From assembly GCF_963924675.1 (NCBI RefSeq), contig NC_089226.1:47633124-47697123 (forward strand): 64,000 nt of DNA, read 5' to 3'. Positions 33,859-45,549 of this stretch are shown one piece after another. The position numbers were made by a program, and so were the translations under genes. This stretch comes from Phocoena phocoena. Taxonomy: Eukaryota; Chordata; Mammalia; Artiodactyla; Phocoenidae. Position 1 is the first letter of the stretch, and the number at the start of each line of letters is the position of its first letter. Under the pieces are notes generated by a model. It was not told the DNA's origin, searched no databases, and saw only the letters and a program-made list of their open reading frames with translations.

Positions 33859-34129
33859 CTAGTTTCTGGATTTCTTTCACAGGGAATTGTTCTGTGTAGC
33901 TGTAGATTTGGTGTGTCCATGGGACAGTTGAGTTCAGGAGCCTCCTCTGTAGCCATGCTTGACCAGAGTGATCATTAGTATTTTTGTTTTTTATACTTGT
34001 GTTTATTTAGATTTCTCTACAGAGTGCAATCTTTCCTCCTCCTCATTCTTTCTTGTATCTTAGGTCTTCCTTTTGTGTGCAGTCCTTTTGTTTTTTTATT
34101 AAGAATTCTAATTATTTTTTTCATGAGGG

Positions 34130-34650
34130 GCTACCTGTCATAAACTGTCTCAAATTTTGCTCTCTGAAAGTTTGTTTTACTCTCTCTTGAGTGGTAATTT
34201 AGCTTAGTATATAATTCTAGCTTGGCAGCTATTTCCTCTTAGCACTTTAAAGACATTATTTAATTTTGTTTTCTGATTTTTCCTGTTGCTGTTGAGAAGT
34301 TATTTCTTTTTTAGGTGATTTTTTTTTCTCTTTGTTATTAGTATTTTCTTTTTGTCTTTGGTTTTCTGCAGTTTTAATGTAATGTTTTAGTTCAGGATTC
34401 GTGTCTTTTATCAATTCTCGAAAATTACTACATTTGTCTCTTCAAATATTGCTTCTTTACCATTATTTCTTTTTGAACTCCAGTGAGCCGTGTTAGATTT
34501 TCTTCTTTTATTTCCATAACTCATAACTTTGCTTTCACATTTTAAATCCCTTTATATCTTGGATTTGAATTTTTGGTAGTACCATTATATTTATCATGTT
34601 TCACTAATTTCTTTTGGGATAGGTCTTATGTTCTGTTAAGTAAATAAAAT
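34130..34650 (-). mobile_element. Old L1 or HAL1 ORF1 relic
   Basis: Plus-strand text ataattctagcttggcagct, ttcctgttgctgttgagaag and tctcttcaaatattgcttct matches the antisense of old L1/HAL1 ORF1. Frames are closed throughout. Confidence 0.75.
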
Positions 34651-34689
34651 GTTAATTATCTGGATTTAAATATAAGAAAAATATTAAGT

Positions 34690-35935
34690 ATCTGGATGTG
34701 AATATAAGAAAAAATGTCCAACAGTTCTATAGGGAAATGACAAAACTAAATTAAAGGTCATTAAAGAAAACCTAAACAGTTGGAGATATGTATCATTTTA
34801 TTGTATAAGAATCCAATATAAAAATATCAGTTCTTCCCAGATTTGTCTGTGAATTCAATGTATTTCCAATGAAAAGGCCAAAAGGGTTTTTTACTGTAAT
34901 TTGATGATTTGATTTTAAAATATATGTGGAATATTATAGGGCCAAGAATAGCTAAACACTGCTGAAGAACAGTAAGTAAAGATGACTTGCTCTATTATAT
35001 ATAACCAAGTTATTATTAAGCTAATGTAAATAAGTAAGATAGTATGTTACTGATGCAGAGATAAATACATCAACCAATGGGATAGAATAGCAAACCCAAA
35101 ACAAGACTCACACATCTGTAGAACAAAAGTGGTATAGCAGATTAATTGGGAAAGAAAGGACTATTCAGTAAATGCAACTAGAAAAAAACTGATTTACTTT
35201 ATGGAAATAAAGTAATTGAATATACCAGATATAAAAGTAAACTACAGATTCATCAAGGACTTAAATGTCAAATTCAAACTTTAAGATGTTTAGTGAAAAA
35301 ATACTGGGGATATTACTTGAAATTTATGATATGGAGGGCTATCTTAAGAAAATCACCAAGAATGTTCATTATTAAAGTTTTAGATTATGATCTTTCATCA
35401 AATGAAATCTTAAATAAAGTGAAAATGTAAGTTATACATTTGGAGAACATACTTAATGATACATATTACCAACAATAAATGTCAAGGATGTATAAATAAT
35501 TCTTAAATATTGGTAAGAAAAAAATAATTTGTTCAAGTCACACAGTGGAGTATTATTCATTACTCAAAATGAATTATCTGTAGCTACATAATTGTATCTG
35601 TCAATATGTATCATATGTTTATATGTGTTAATATGGATGAATCTTATAACAGCAATATAACTGACTGAAAAAATTAAAAAATGTATACAGGTTTTTACAT
35701 GGTTTTTAAAGTTAAAAGATACTTTGTAAGAGTTCACACCCATATTCACATATACACAGTCAAAACTGAGGAATGATAAAAAGAGGTTTAGAATAGTGTT
35801 TATCTTGCATGGGAGCAGGCAGGGAATGGAATGAGGCAAGTCCATATAGGTAGATGCAAATTATTGTCAGCATCCTAGTTTTCATGTTGAATGGTGCTTT
35901 CATGGGTATTTATTATATTTAAACAAATAAACAAA
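34690..35935 (+). mobile_element. Old L1 ORF2 end and 3' UTR, plus orientation
   Basis: gggaaatgacaaaactaaat, aatgtatttccaatgaaaag, cagtggagtattattcattac, tatggatgaatcttataaca and gaatagtgtttatcttgcat follow the sense order of a very old L1 from ORF2 to its 3' end. It is opposite in orientation to its neighbours. Confidence 0.8.
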
Positions 35936-37079
35936 AATCAAATGAGTAAAGAAGATTTTGCATGGACCAATAATGAGAATGTGATGTGGATCACAAATTA
36001 TATTGAATCCAATTTTGGTCCATTAGAAGCAAAACAAAGTAAAATCAGGCAGCAGCCAGATGAAGAAGTGGGGTAACTATGCTTCAGGTTAGGTAACAGT
36101 CCATACATAGGTCCTTCAGTTGGAAAGCTTCAAGTGAATATTCTAGGAAGTGACAAAAGGCCAGACCAGTTAGAGGCTATTGAGTAGCACAAGTAATGGT
36201 GAGTTTTTCTAAAGGGGGTAACTGCAGAGAAGTGGACAGACTGAGAATTCCTTACTAAAATTGTTCAATCAATGGGATTTGTTTGATGTGAAGACATATG
36301 AAGAATTGAGGGAGATGGAAAAATGTGTATTTTAGAACTTTGAAAAAGGGTAGAGCTGGGTGAGTGGATGGATTCTTACTTAATATTAATTCCAGCTCAG
36401 CCTAGTATAGTTATGTCAAGTTCAGCTCTCCATCTTAGGCCACTATTTCTCCTTACGGGATTTCTCCATCTGGGATGAACAAAGGAGGAAAGAAATGAAG
36501 ATGAGATGGGGAAAGAAGAAAGAGATATGTAAGGGAGTCATTATTTCTTAGTGAATGTGAGTTTTCGGGTCATATTATACTATATTTAGTAATAAAACAA
36601 AACAGTAATTTCCATTTTACTCACAGCAATTTTTAGACTTTATAATTTTAACGTTATCTTCTGTAAACTTCAAGGACCATTGAACTATTCCAATGTTACT
36701 GTGTTTAGTAATGATCATATAAAATGTTAGATGCACTTAAGAGGAAGAAGAGATTTGAATATCTTCTTTCTATAGACATGTTAAATCTATAAAGCAAGAC
36801 TTTCACTGTCGTTGTAGTGTGTGGGTGTCTTAGAATAAAAGTAATTCCAACATTATCCAGATGAATAGACAATAACAAAAATGAGCTTATTTCTAAGCAA
36901 GACCTATAATTGAGCTGGTGAGCATGTATTTCCTGACACATTTCTGTGACTTCTCTGCATGTGCAGAGCAAATGTCTCTGACCCAGATATACTATATTAA
37001 TGACACTGATACTGCATTTGATACATTTTCTTAAGTGATTCAGTCTTTTATAAATACCATTCTGACAGCAAGAAGCTGG
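35936..37079. other. No gene recognised
   Basis: No exon or confident repeat. About 36150-36260 has weak antisense L2-like wording (agcacaagtaatggtgag). Confidence 0.45.
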
Positions 37080-37270
37080 TCCTAGGCCTGAATCTTTGTA
37101 ATTTTCCTTAGTGACTTGGGTGATGGACTAGAGACCATGAACAACAAACTTGTGGATGGTATCAGGTTGTCATTGTAAGCACTGGGTTAGAATGCAAAAT
37201 GATTCTGGCCAAATGGAAAGGAGAGTTCAAAATGGAACAAGTTTAAGTTTTGATGGGCTATTTGTGATAC
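37080..37270 (+). repeat. CR1/L3 LINE fragment
   Basis: gacttgggtgatggactaga, aaacttgtggatggtatcag, ttctggccaaatggaaagga and caagtttaagttttgatggg follow the order of the L3/CR1 reverse-transcriptase end. This is one of the oldest repeat types in mammals. Confidence 0.6.
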
Positions 37271-38369
37271 CGCGTGATATATGATAGAGAAGAATTTGAC
37301 ATTGAAGTGAGAAGAAGCCAGGACTGAGGGGTTGGTGGATGGCAATATGCCAATTGGAGAACCCACTGGCAAGTGGATGTCACATAGACTTCCTCGTACA
37401 CCAATTACCATGTGTCTACTCTAAGAGTATGATATGAAGAAGTTGTGCTAGTATAACATGTATCACATTCAACAGAAATAAGCCAAAGATAGTGCTTTAT
37501 TAAGGGATGATTTTGTCCACTTTTGATGGTGGTAGCAAAGTGGGCACTGTTTAACTTAAGGTATGTAATCTATAGGTGTGGTTATGTTACCTATAGATAA
37601 TAGGTCATATTATATTATTTATAGATACAGTATCCACTTGATGGTTCTTGATGAAGATAATAAAATAATGGTTTTTATCTAGAATAAGAACTCTATGCAT
37701 TTTACTGTACAGTTAACTTTAGCATACGTATTCACTCAACTAAAATACTTATCCAATGTGTTCTCATGTCTTCTATTTACTTTGCTGAGGGAGAGACAAG
37801 AATACCAGTATGGCCAATAAAATAATCTTTATTCTGCTCCAGGATGGAATTCTTTGTTATTTCTCTGATCCCTTCTGTCTTGTTCCAGCAGCTGTCTCTC
37901 ACTTGAGCACTCTTTCCCCTATGCTTACACTCTACTTGTACCTCGAGGATGGACACTCCTTGATTACAGTCCAAACTCAAAATGGGTCTCCTATTTTGTA
38001 ACGTTATGATCCTCCCTGAGAAACACGAGGAAACAGCAGTTGAATATTTTAATTCTGCACATTGGTATGAGCAATGGATACTTCATTTTGAAACTTCAAG
38101 TTTTAAAGTGTTTTGTAAAAGCCATTTTGGGTGTTTAAATAACTAACTCATTGAACCTAAGGGATGAAACCTTAGTGATTTCTTGCTAAGATGTGCACAA
38201 TCTCTTATAGACCTTTTTGAAAGGTGATCATTCAGGTTCTACTTGATTAGTAGCTGTAATGGGATGCTTAGTCTCCGAGGCAGCCCATCTTACTGTTGGA
38301 TGAATTCAGTGGTTAAATTCTTATAATTTTTCTTAGGTAGATGTCATTGAATTCTTGAAGTTAATAACT
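37271..38369. other. No gene recognised
   Basis: No exon or confident repeat seen; short frames on either strand lack motifs. Confidence 0.5.
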
Positions 38370-38912
38370 CCAACCTATTGGCTTCTTATTGTTCTTATGA
38401 TAAAGACAGATTCCTTATCATGCCCTACCAGTTCTTCATGGTCCGGCCCCTGCCTGCATCTTCAGCTTCATATTGTATGATTTTTTCTTATGCAGTCTGT
38501 TCCAGCCACACTGGCCTTTTAGTTTTTCTTTCTTTGTTTTATTATTCCTTAAGGTCTTTGCATATGATGTTCCTTCAGCCTAGAAAGCTCTCTTGCCAAT
38601 CTCCTTTGACCTTCCACTAAATTAACCTTTACTTTTTAGATTTCAGCACAATTATTTCTTCAGTTAATTCTTCCATGACCTTCTTGATTAGATCGCACCC
38701 CCTCCCCCTGTTATATGCACTCATGGTGCTCTGTACCTCTTCTTTGTAGCTTGTACGATAATTGTGATTTTAATTAATTAGTGATTAATAGATGAATATC
38801 TTTTTAACCTATTACCCCTGTGTTTTTGTTCACTGTATGTTGTTAGCACTTAGTACTGAGCCTGCCACATGGCAGGTGTGAAATAAATATTTGTTGAATG
38901 AAATGAATGAAA
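38370..38912 (+). repeat. L2 LINE 3' end, long copy
   Basis: tcatgccctaccagttcttc, tctgttccagccacactggc, ggtctttgcatatgatgttc, ccatgacctt, gcctgccacatggcaggtgt and aataaatatttgttgaatga give an almost continuous L2 3' region ending in the typical (GAAT)-like tail. Confidence 0.92.
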
Positions 38913-39044
38913 TCATCATAAGTCTGCCTATGCCTTACGTAGGAAAATTTCATTTCTTCTGCATGATAATGCTTCAAAAATTTTGAGAACGTAAATGTTT
39001 TTCTTTCAGAAGAAAATGTTGCACGTATCCTGTCCTTAAGTTGT

Positions 39045-39180
39045 CTTTCCTGTGACAAACCAGAGCCTTTCACCATCCTGGCTGCTTGCTCTCCTCTGCA
39101 TGCATTCATATTGGTCAGTGTGCTTTGTACAGTGAGGCAGTTGGTTCTGAAAATAATGTTCCCAAATTGTGAGATGCCTT
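39045..39180 (-). repeat. CR1/L3-like fragment
   Basis: agagcctttcaccatcctgg, ctctcctctgcatgcattc and ttggtcagtgtgctttgtac resemble the antisense of a CR1/L3 3' region. The pyrimidine tract before 39012 mimics a splice acceptor but leads into this repeat. Confidence 0.5.
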
Positions 39181-39824
39181 TAGGTTCTAGAAATTCATGT
39201 TAGAAAAAGAAATAGCTTTTTTGAGCTGAATTAATCTCTAGAGTGTGATATTTTAAGCTTTTGGTTCATTTTAATGCATTAAGTTAATTTCCATATAGGT
39301 TATCTTTTGAAGAAGAGAAATCCATTTCTGCAAATCTTGAAAATCACTATGAAGTGTTTTGTGTAAGTTAAACGATGTGCTTCCAAATCATTAATAAAGA
39401 ATAAATATTTCCTGGACAATATTTCACAATAAAAATCCACTTTCACTCTTGTGATTTAGGAAGAAACAAAGCAAATAGTGGGAATGTGAAAATTAAAGAC
39501 CTTAAATAAACTATGTTGCTTTTTATATCTTGCAACATAAAATAAAGATAATAAGTACACATACATGAGTGAGGCATTGTTAGTCTTTCTTATTTAGATT
39601 AATTAACAAATTAAGAAGGATTTATTGATTGTCTGCTACTTGTCATATTAAGCTAGATACTATTTTTCTGTCTTAGAATAATAACTTATTTTTCCGGTTA
39701 TAAAGTTTATACAAATTCAAAGTAGACCATTTGGAAAATAAAGAGAACACAAAGATATTTGCTCTCTGCCCAGATATAACTACTGTTAAATCTCTGGTGC
39801 ATTTATTTTCATTTCTATGTTAAG
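39181..39824. other. No gene recognised
   Basis: Unassigned AT-rich sequence. About 39680-39815 (ttggaaaataaagagaacac, aactactgttaaatctctgg) looks like an old dispersed repeat that I cannot name. Confidence 0.4.
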
Positions 39825-40251
39825 CCAATAAATATTGAGTGCATAGTATTTGCTACTTATTATTCTAAAAGCTAGAGATCCATAAATTCACAAAATAGAT
39901 GAAATTCCTGTTCTCATGGAATTTATAACCTAGTGAGGGAGATATAAATTAAGCAGATAAAATATTAAATATGTCAGATGATGCACCATAAAAAATAAAT
40001 CAGAGTAGGGAACTAAAGAATGTTATATAAGGTAAAAAGAGAAGACATTTCTGAAAAAGTGACATTGAGCAGAGAACTGAAGGAATCTCTCAGCAAATAT
40101 ATGGTTCTAGAATGAGTCAGGCAGAGAGAATAGGAAGTGCAAAGGATCTGAAGCAGGGGTATGCATGGCCTATTGGAGAAACAGCAGGCATGTCAATGTG
40201 GCTGCAGCAGAGTGAGCAGAAAAGGGACAAGATCTGACTTATATTTTAAAA

Positions 40252-40503
40252 CAGCGGTCCCCAACATTTTTCGTACCAGGGACCGGTTTTGTGGAAGACA
40301 GTTTTTCCACAGATGGGGGAGCGGTGATGGTTCAGGCAGTAATGCAAGCTATGGTTTGGGCAGTAATGCAAGCAATGGGGAGCGATGGGAGCAGCAGATG
40401 AAGCTTCTCTTGCTTGCCCGCTGCTCACCTCCTGCTGTGCAGCCCTGTTCCTAACAGGCTGCAGACCAGGGGCGGGGGGGGGGGGGGGGTTGGGGAATCC
40501 CTG
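40252..40503. mobile_element. MER1-like hAT DNA transposon
   Basis: Starts cagcggtccccaacattttt and ends ttggggaatccctg, imperfect inverted ends. An exact 8-bp duplication ttttaaaa flanks it (40244-40251, 40504-40511), the hAT signature. Internal accagggaccggttttgtgg is typical of the MER1 group. It lacks a transposase and contains a poly-G run. Confidence 0.92.
40472..40489. repeat. Poly-G run in the hAT element
   Basis: About 17 consecutive G with one C near its start (40473). Such a run is unstable and a common site of assembly error. Confidence 0.85.
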
Positions 40504-40744
40504 TTTTAAAAGACCCACACTGGATACTTTATGAAGTATAAGCTCTAGGGAAGGAAGTAGAAGTAGGGATACCAATCAGGAGGCTGCTGTAATGGTACAG
40601 GAAAGAGAATATAGTGACTTAGACCAAAAAATGAGAAGTGGCTAGATGCTGGATATATTGTGATGGTAAAGGCATTGGGATTTGCTGATGGATCGTAAGT
40701 GGGGGAGCGAGAGAAAGAAAAGTGTCAAATATAACTAATTTTTA

Positions 40745-41850
40745 TTCTCAGTCTTTTAAAATTTAATTAAAAAGAAGTTTGAAAGCAGAAAAAAGTATAA
40801 AACATAACTGTATAGTATAATTAATATTTATAAAGCAAACATCTATGTAATTATCATACAGATTTATAAATAGAATGTTAACAATACCCCAAAGCCTCAC
40901 TTTTGTCTTTTCCCAGTTCCTAACTCTTTTCTTACTCTTAGAAGCATCCATTATTCTGAGTTTTATGTTTATCACTTTCTTGCTGTTCTTTAAACATTTA
41001 TTGTTTCCCTAAAATATATATCTAATTAGCCTGTTTATGAACATTATATAAATTGAACAATGCTTTATGTGTTCTTTTGGGGTTTTCTTCTTTCATACGG
41101 GATTATGTCTGTGAGATTCATTAGTTAGTCTGTTCATTTTTATTGTTGTATAGTATTCCATTGTATGACTATGCCATAATGTATCCATTCTTCAGCTGTG
41201 GACAGCTATGAACTTTTTTGTATTTGTATCCTGGTGCACAAAGGTTTTTCTAGGGAATTTTTCTAAGACGTGAATTTTCAGATTTTAGAGTAAGTGATCC
41301 TTCTACTTAAGTAGTATGGCTAAACTGTTTTCAAAGTGGTTGTACCAATTTAGACTTCCAACAGCAGTTATTTCATGTTATTCTATATCTTTGCCCAAAC
41401 TTATATTATTAATATTTTTGTCAATCTAGTGGATGGGTATTGGCTCCTTGTGGTTTAATTTGCATGGCTTTGATTACTAATGAGGTTAAGAATTCATTGT
41501 ATGTTTATTGGCTATTTATATATTATTTTTTGTAAAGTGCCTGTTCAAGCCTCTTGATCATTTTTCTACTGGGCTGTCTTTTTGTTACTGATTTGTGGAA
41601 GGTGGTTATTAAATCCATGAGTTAAGCTCATTGTTATTATACATAATAAAGATATCCTATTCCATGGCATGTTTTCCACTATTTTTATATCTCTTTTACT
41701 TTATGGTTGGTACTTACTGTGTTTTGTTTAAAATTTTCTTCCACTACCTAAGGTCATAAGTATATTCTCCTATATTTCTTTAAAGAGCTTCATAATTTTA
41801 TCTTTCACATTTAGGCTTATCTTTTTCTTAAGACCAAACTCTTCAATGGT
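40745..41850 (-). mobile_element. Old L1 3' fragment
   Basis: Antisense L1: gttgtatagtattccattgt, aaagtggttgtaccaattta, ttgtggtttaatttgcatgg, ttcaagcctcttgatcattt, and on into the ORF2 end. All frames are closed. Confidence 0.8.
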
Positions 41851-42299
41851 TTGTTTTGCAAATGGGCTTCTTCTGAAATAATTTATCACTTTTATGAGGT
41901 TCATTAATCTTTGGACTCTAAAGATAAAACACACTGAAGACATTTTCCAGGAGTATTTTATAAGCTTATGTAATATAGAAAAAGTATGTCAGCAGCCTAA
42001 TCCAGGACACTGTCTCATTTTGAGGATTAAAAAAAAAAAACCTTCTAAATTCAAACTCTGCTTACTTTCATTTTTTCTTCTTGTTTGCATATGCTTTTTT
42101 TACTTAAAATAGTGGAGTGACTGAACTAAAAATTGTGGTTCAGTTTTTCCCAGTACCCACACCAGCCTAGATTTTAGGCTGTAAATTTATGATACAACAG
42201 AGAGAGCTATTTTGCTCAGAAAATTATTATTTCAAAAAAAATATTTTTTTCTAAGTGTTTATTTTCCCCTCATTTGGAGCAGCAATAATTTACCAAAAA
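41851..42299. other. No gene recognised
   Basis: No exon or confident repeat seen. The 41894-42112 frame has no motif. Confidence 0.5.
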
Positions 42300-42530
42300 A
42301 ATCAGTAAATGTTATAGAGGAAAATAAAATAGGTCAAGATAAAGAATGATAGGGTTGTTTTAGATAAGGCCACGGAAGGCTTCTCTGAGGAGGTGACATT
42401 TAAGCAGAAACTAAGTAAAATGAGGAGTTAAGACCTGAGAAGATCTTGGAGAAGGGAATTCCCAGTAGAGGGAGTAGCAACTTGCTGTAAGGTGGACATG
42501 AGCAAAATAATGAGGCTGGAGTGGAGTGCA
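42300..42530 (-). repeat. Antisense L2-like fragment
   Basis: aaggcttctctgaggaggtg, acatttaagcagaaac, gagaagggaattcccagtag and agggagtagcaactt are the antisense L2 3' blocks. Confidence 0.75.
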
Positions 42531-43504
42531 GTTGTAAATTTATTCAGTTTCTAGTTATACTTGAAAATGTTTTCAAAATCAATTCTAAACCTGCTAGTTT
42601 TAATCTAATATGATGCACCTTATATACTGCCATCATATAATCTTTCTCAAGTACTTTTACCAACTCATCAGTAGCCTGTTCATAAACCTCCTGTTTACTA
42701 GTTGTTTCTATTATTTATTGATTTATTATTGGCCTGTCAATATGATTAAGGAAAGTCATTAACCATGGTTAATTAAATTTAACCCCTGTTTTTTTTGACC
42801 CTGGGGTATGATACGTAGAGTTGTCTCCTTGAGAAACCTCTCCATCAAAAATCAGCATCTTCAGTTTGGAATGTCTGACATTGAGACTTTTACTTTGGGG
42901 CACATATTTGTAACCACGTCTTTTTTTTTTTTCTTTCTTTCTATACCTTAACAATGTGGTCTATTTCTCTCTAACAGCAGTTGTTTGAGCCACTTATTTT
43001 TTTGTACCCAGCAGCCAAAAGAAGATGACTGTTTATCCTTGTGAGGTACCATCTCAGGACCACTCAGTGAATTTTACTATGCCACGTAGGCTATATTTAA
43101 AGCCATACCATCCCAAACATACCCTCCAAATTTGATGAAAATGCCTAACTGCTTTCATATGACATGGAAAAAAGCAAAGAGAAACTTAATTTTATTTTTA
43201 TATGTTTACTTTCTGTACTTAAAAAAAAGGAATTTGAAACAATGAAAAGCAACGCAAATTGTAAAAATGCAAATATCAATAGGATGTCAGTATTAAAGGC
43301 AAATGGGAATACAAATGAGTATGGGATACTTTAGTCATGACTATCTGATTTGAACTGTACTAGAGTATGTTTTCAACACCTCAGTATGTCCAGACATTTT
43401 AATCCATTTGGATGGTTCATTTTCAGTGTTACAAATAAAAAATGTAGTTAGCTTAATTAATAGAACTTTTCAGCTTAATTCTGGCTCTATTTATCAGACT
43501 CCAC
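42531..43504. other. No gene recognised
   Basis: No exon or confident repeat seen. Confidence 0.5.
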
Positions 43505-43735
43505 TCTACTGATACAGGCACCATTTGTTGAGCACCTACTATGTGCTAGACATCAAACATAACCACGAACCTTTTCAGAATTTGATTGAGGGAATTTTAC
43601 AAATGAAGGAATGGATGTTGATAGGATTTTACAAATGAATAAAATGAGGTCAGTTTAGGTTAAATGGGGCAGAGCCAGGATTTCAATGCAGATCTGAGTA
43701 AATTTAAAGTCTCTTTCTACTATACCATCCTGTTT
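43505..43735 (-). repeat. MIR SINE
   Basis: ccatttgttgagcacctact, atgtgctagacatc, ttttacaaatgaataaaatg and gggcagagccaggatttcaa follow the antisense MIR order. A short internal repeat (ggattttacaaatga) suggests a small duplication. Confidence 0.85.
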
Positions 43736-44089
43736 TGCCTGTTTCAAAGAAGTTTTACTTAAATATGCATGTGGCATTTTTTTAAGCATATGTGCAGTGT
43801 AGTTTAAACATACTTAAGTATGACATTTAGTTTTTATTACTATGCACAGCTAAACAAAAAGAAAAAAGAAAACTTTAAAGACTTCAGAATAGCTTTCTAT
43901 TTAGTTATCACTACCATTTACAGTCCACTTGTTTTCTAATCAACTTGTGTGTGCTTTTGGTAAGACCACTTACTCCTCTGGGCCTTATTAAGAATTTGTG
44001 TTGTTGAATGTTCTAGTGGCAAAACAGTTAATATTTGGGAATTTTTTGTTTATTGGTTTAAAAGTACTTAAGTGTGTGTTATGCTCTCA
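43736..44089. other. No gene recognised
   Basis: AT-rich spacer without a recognisable element. Confidence 0.5.
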
Positions 44090-44530
44090 TACCACACGAA
44101 CACCTCTAAATAAGATATGTTTTATTTTGCACATTTTAAGCAATATTTAAATGTTATCCTATTGCATTTATTCCTTTTCAACTTGTTTTTTTCATTTAAT
44201 ATTACACCGATGAGATTTATCTTTATGGATACTTCTAGCTTGTTCATTGTTTTTTCCTCTGCTTCATAGTATTACATTAATAAGAGTATTCTAAAATTTA
44301 CCTGTCCATTCTCTTATTGATGAACATTAGGATGTTTCCACTTTTACTTCATTATAAATAATTTGATTAAAACATTCATGTACATATTTTGAGACATATT
44401 TTCCACTGTTTCTCTGGACTAAATGCATAGATGTGGAATTACTGTATTATAGTGTCTGTTTTATATTGTGAAATGATTGCCTCAAAATGGTTAGTTACCA
44501 CATCCTTCACTCACATAATTACCATTTTTT
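44090..44530 (-). mobile_element. Old L1 3' fragment
   Basis: Antisense L1: cttcatagtattacattaat, cctgtccattctcttattga, acattaggatgtttccactt and gcatagatgtggaattact. Very diverged. Confidence 0.7.
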
Positions 44531-44534
44531 TGTT

Positions 44535-44907
44535 CTTGTTATGGTGAGAACATTTAAGATTTACTGTCTTAGCAGCTTTTAAGCACATAATATGGTATTG
44601 TTAGCTATAGTTGCCATGCTGTACATTAAATCCTCAGAATTATTCCTCTTGTACCCTTTGACCAACATCTCATTTCCCCCACCCCCAGCACCTGGGAACT
44701 ACTAATCTACTCTCTTTTAATATGAGTTCAGCTTTTTTAGGTTTCACATATAAGTGATCATACAGTATTTGGCCTTCTCTGTTAGACATATTTCACTTAG
44801 GATACTGCCCTCATGGTTCACCCATGTTGTCACAAATGGCACAATTTCCTTCTTTTTTATGGCTGAATAATATTCCATTGTCTGTATGTATTTACCATAT
44901 TTTTTTT
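44535..44907 (-). mobile_element. L1 3' UTR fragment
   Basis: gagaacatttaagatttact, aatcctcagaattattcctc, atataagtgatcatacagta, ttcacccatgttgtcacaaa and ctgaataatattccattgtc follow the antisense L1 3' order. It is close in type to the L1-C 3' part. Confidence 0.85.
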
Positions 44908-45112
44908 GCATCACTTTTTTTTATTAGTTGGGATATAGCACCATTAAAAAAATATACAGCACAAAAACCTTAGCTTTGCCATTTGTTACAGAAAAGGTTT
45001 TGCTCCAATTAGTGCACATCTGGGAGGTTTGCCTAGATTTCATCCTATTTTGAGGCTCATCGTGAGGGACCTCTTGTGGAACAGCTGAACATTCATGATC
45101 ATTCACTCAGGT
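44908..45112 (-). other. Unidentified segment, possible retrocopy end
   Basis: Between two L1 pieces. Read on the minus strand it has a 60-codon open frame (44924-45106) and ends in aactaataaaaaaaagtgat with a further A run, as a processed transcript would. No protein family is recognised; it may instead be part of an unfamiliar repeat. Confidence 0.3.
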
Positions 45113-45549
45113 CTTTTTTTTTTTTACATCTTTATTGGAGTATAATTGCTTTACAATGGTGTGTTAGTTTCTGCTTTATAACAAAGTGAATCAGTTATAC
45201 ATATATATATGTTCCCATATCACTTCCCTCTTGCGTCTCCCTCCTTCCCACCCTCCCTATCCCACCCCTCGAGGTGGTCACAAAACACCCATCTGATCTC
45301 CCTGTGCTATGCGGCTGCTTTCCACTAGCTATCTACCTTACGTTTGGTAGTGTATATATGTCCATGCCTCTCTCTCGCTTTGTCACAGCTTACCCTTCCC
45401 CCTCCCAATATCCTCAAGTCCATTCTCTAGTAGGTCTGTGTCTTTACTCCTGTCTTACCCCTAGGTTCTTCATGACATATTTTTTCTTAAATTCCATAAA
45501 TATGTGTTAGCATACGGTATTTGTCTTTCTCTTTCTGACTTAATTCACT

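Larger units (their letters stand above)
26985..33968 (-). mobile_element. L1-C, old LINE-1 with nested insertions
   Basis: A minus-strand L1 reading from its 3' end (ttcagctttattgaggtata) through an ORF2 C-terminal part, an ORF1 relic and a long 5' UTR, ending near 33968. Most of ORF2 is missing: text passes from ORF2 to ORF1 at about 29190-29215, through an attaattaattaattt stretch. A SINE (27923-28127) and a complete smaller L1 (31218-33858) have inserted into it. No clear target duplication was seen, as expected for an older element. Confidence 0.85.
39825..40740 (-). repeat. Long antisense L2-like repeat, interrupted
   Basis: gaaattcctgttctcatgga, gaaggaatctctcagc, ataggaagtgcaaaggatct, gggacaagatctgactta, then after the insertion aatcaggaggctgctgtaat and tgggatttgctgatgga. 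The order is that of a widespread ancient repeat, best read as antisense L2. An hAT element (40252-40503) splits it. Confidence 0.7.

Noticed and set aside
39000..39115. Exon-like segment: tttttctttcag acceptor followed by about 100 bp and a gtcagt donor
   Set aside because: The donor is weak and the text from about 39045 matches a CR1/L3-type repeat.
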